From: Deltaproteobacteria bacterium
GTDB lineage: Bacteria > Desulfobacterota > Deferrimicrobia > Deferrimicrobiales > Deferrimicrobiaceae
Direction of reading: 5' to 3'
Assembly: GCA_003105225.1 (NCBI GenBank)
Contig: PQAK01000199.1
Coordinates: forward strand, 1 to 6,160
DNA length: 6,160 nucleotides
Below, piece by piece: positions 5,415 to 6,160 of the stretch (position 1 is its first letter; each line of letters starts with the position of its first letter). The position numbers and the translations under genes were made by a program. The notes under the pieces are model-generated. The model saw only the letters and a list, made by a program, of their open reading frames with translations, did not search any database and had not been told where the DNA came from.

Positions 5415-6160
5415 CCGCGCCCTCCGGCCCGCCGGGCCTTCTGGTAGTGGCACGCCGCGAAGTGGCCCGGCGCGTATTCCTCCAGCGGCGGGTCCGCCCG
5501 GTCGCAGATCTCGAGCTCGTCTGCGGCCGACGTCCCCGCGCGGAACCGTTCTCGGGCCCCCTGCCGGAACGGGCAGCGGTCGGCGAACGGGCAGCCGGGC
5601 GGAATGGCGCGCAGGTCCGGCACGGAGCCGGGGATCGAAGGGAGCCGCTTCTCTCCGACGGTCCTGCCGGGCAGCGACCGCAGCAGCCCCTGCGTATACG
5701 GGTGGATCGGGTCCGCGAACAGGTCCGCGGTGCCCGCGATCTCGACGATCCGCCCCAGGTACATGATGGCGACCCGGTCGGCGAACTCGTGGACGACGCC
5801 GAGGTCGTGCGTGATGAGCAGGATCGCCATCCTCCGCTCCTGCTCCCGCATTTCCTTGAGGAGCGCGAGGATCTGGGCCTGGATGGTGACGTCGAGCGCG
5901 GTGGTGGGCTCGTCGGCGATCAGGAGCGCCGGCTCGAGGGCCAGCGCCATCGCGATCATCGCCCGCTGCCGCATCCCGCCGCTCATCTGGTGGGGGTATT
6001 CCCGCGCGCGGCGCTCCGGGTCCGGCATCTTCACCCGGCGGAGCCATTCCCGCGCCCGCGCGGCGGCCTCCGCCTTCCCGCACGTCCCGTGGGCGGTATA
6101 GACCTCGGCCACCTGGTCCCCGATGGTCATCACGGGGTTCAGGGAGGTCATCGGCTCCTG
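5411..6160 (-). CDS. dppD: Peptide/nickel-type ABC importer ATPase subunit, DppD/OppD class (5' end outside window)
   Basis: The partner nucleotide-binding subunit of the importer. The 249 C-terminal residues are visible and the edge cuts exactly at the Q-loop (QEPMTSLNPV); the Walker A region and start lie beyond the window, so the internal Met at 6149-6151 is not the start. In window numbering the signature MSGGMRQR is at 59-66, Walker B LLIADEP has D83/E84, the switch histidine is H118 (THD), and HPYTQGLL (153-160) opens the transporter C-domain. Cysteines C190, C196, C219 and C237 fit the family's C-terminal cysteine set, but C196 and C219 are 22 residues apart, whereas the matching gap in the neighbouring subunit is 6. 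The gene ends in TGA overlapping the ATG of the dppF partner, so the two are co-transcribed and coupled. Permease genes would be expected upstream, beyond the right edge. OppD is equally possible. Confidence 0.92.
   Translation of the reverse strand, partial: QEPMTSLNPVMTIGDQVAEVYTAHGTCGKAEAAARAREWLRRVKMPDPERRAREYPHQMSGGMRQRAMIAMALALEPALLIADEPTTALDVTIQAQILALLKEMREQERRMAILLITHDLGVVHEFADRVAIMYLGRIVEIAGTADLFADPIHPYTQGLLRSLPGRTVGEKRLPSIPGSVPDLRAIPPGCPFADRCPFRQGARERFRAGTSAADELEICDRADPPLEEYAPGHFAACHYQKARRAGGRG

Noticed and set aside
4452..5447. Plus-strand frame opposite dppF (331 codons)
   Set aside because: Antisense to a complete, motif-perfect ABC ATPase; His/Arg/Pro/Asp-rich translation with no domain.
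5415..6083. Possible fusion of DppF to a long N-terminal extension
   Set aside because: The frame is open only because of base composition; the true dppF start overlaps the dppD stop as ATGA with a good GGAGGG site, and the extension is an out-of-frame reading of dppD.

Overview
The window is ordinary, densely coded bacterial chromosome with high G+C and strongly G/C-biased third codon positions. As a result, many long reading frames on the opposite strands are spurious. The gene content (a membrane-anchored M23 peptidase directly upstream of secA, a small CxxC zinc-ribbon protein, and a PilB/GspE-type ATPase with an MshEN-like N-terminus) looks most like a Desulfuromonadota/Geobacter-type lineage ('Deltaproteobacteria' in the broad sense). 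That placement is an inference from gene families, not a phylogenetic result.

Layout from left to right. (1) Minus strand, 1-2005: a small zinc-ribbon protein, then an M23 (LytM-like) peptidase with one membrane anchor and a coiled coil, then the N-terminal third of SecA, which runs off the left edge. The peptidase has a recognisable sigma70-type promoter and its own intrinsic terminator, so secA probably starts from a separate promoter. (2) Plus strand, 2126-4018: a GspE/PilB-family motor ATPase of 630 residues, divergent from the zinc-ribbon gene. It has a perfect-spacing tandem MshEN cyclic-di-GMP motif at the N-terminus and a C-terminal double zinc ribbon beyond the normal end of the family. 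(3) Minus strand, 4029-6160: a YtxH-type membrane protein, convergent with the ATPase gene, then the two ATPase subunits of a peptide/nickel-type ABC importer (DppF, and DppD cut by the right edge), coupled by a 4-base ATGA overlap.

The two convergent genes in the middle share a 10-bp perfect inverted repeat that contains both stop codons, probably a compact bidirectional terminator. The rest is mostly housekeeping: protein export, cell-wall remodelling and peptide uptake. The part most worth following is the ATPase: an orphan within this window, with a c-di-GMP-binding signature at one end and an unusual eight-cysteine module at the other. I see no mobile element, CRISPR array, tRNA, rRNA or clear novel multigene system here.
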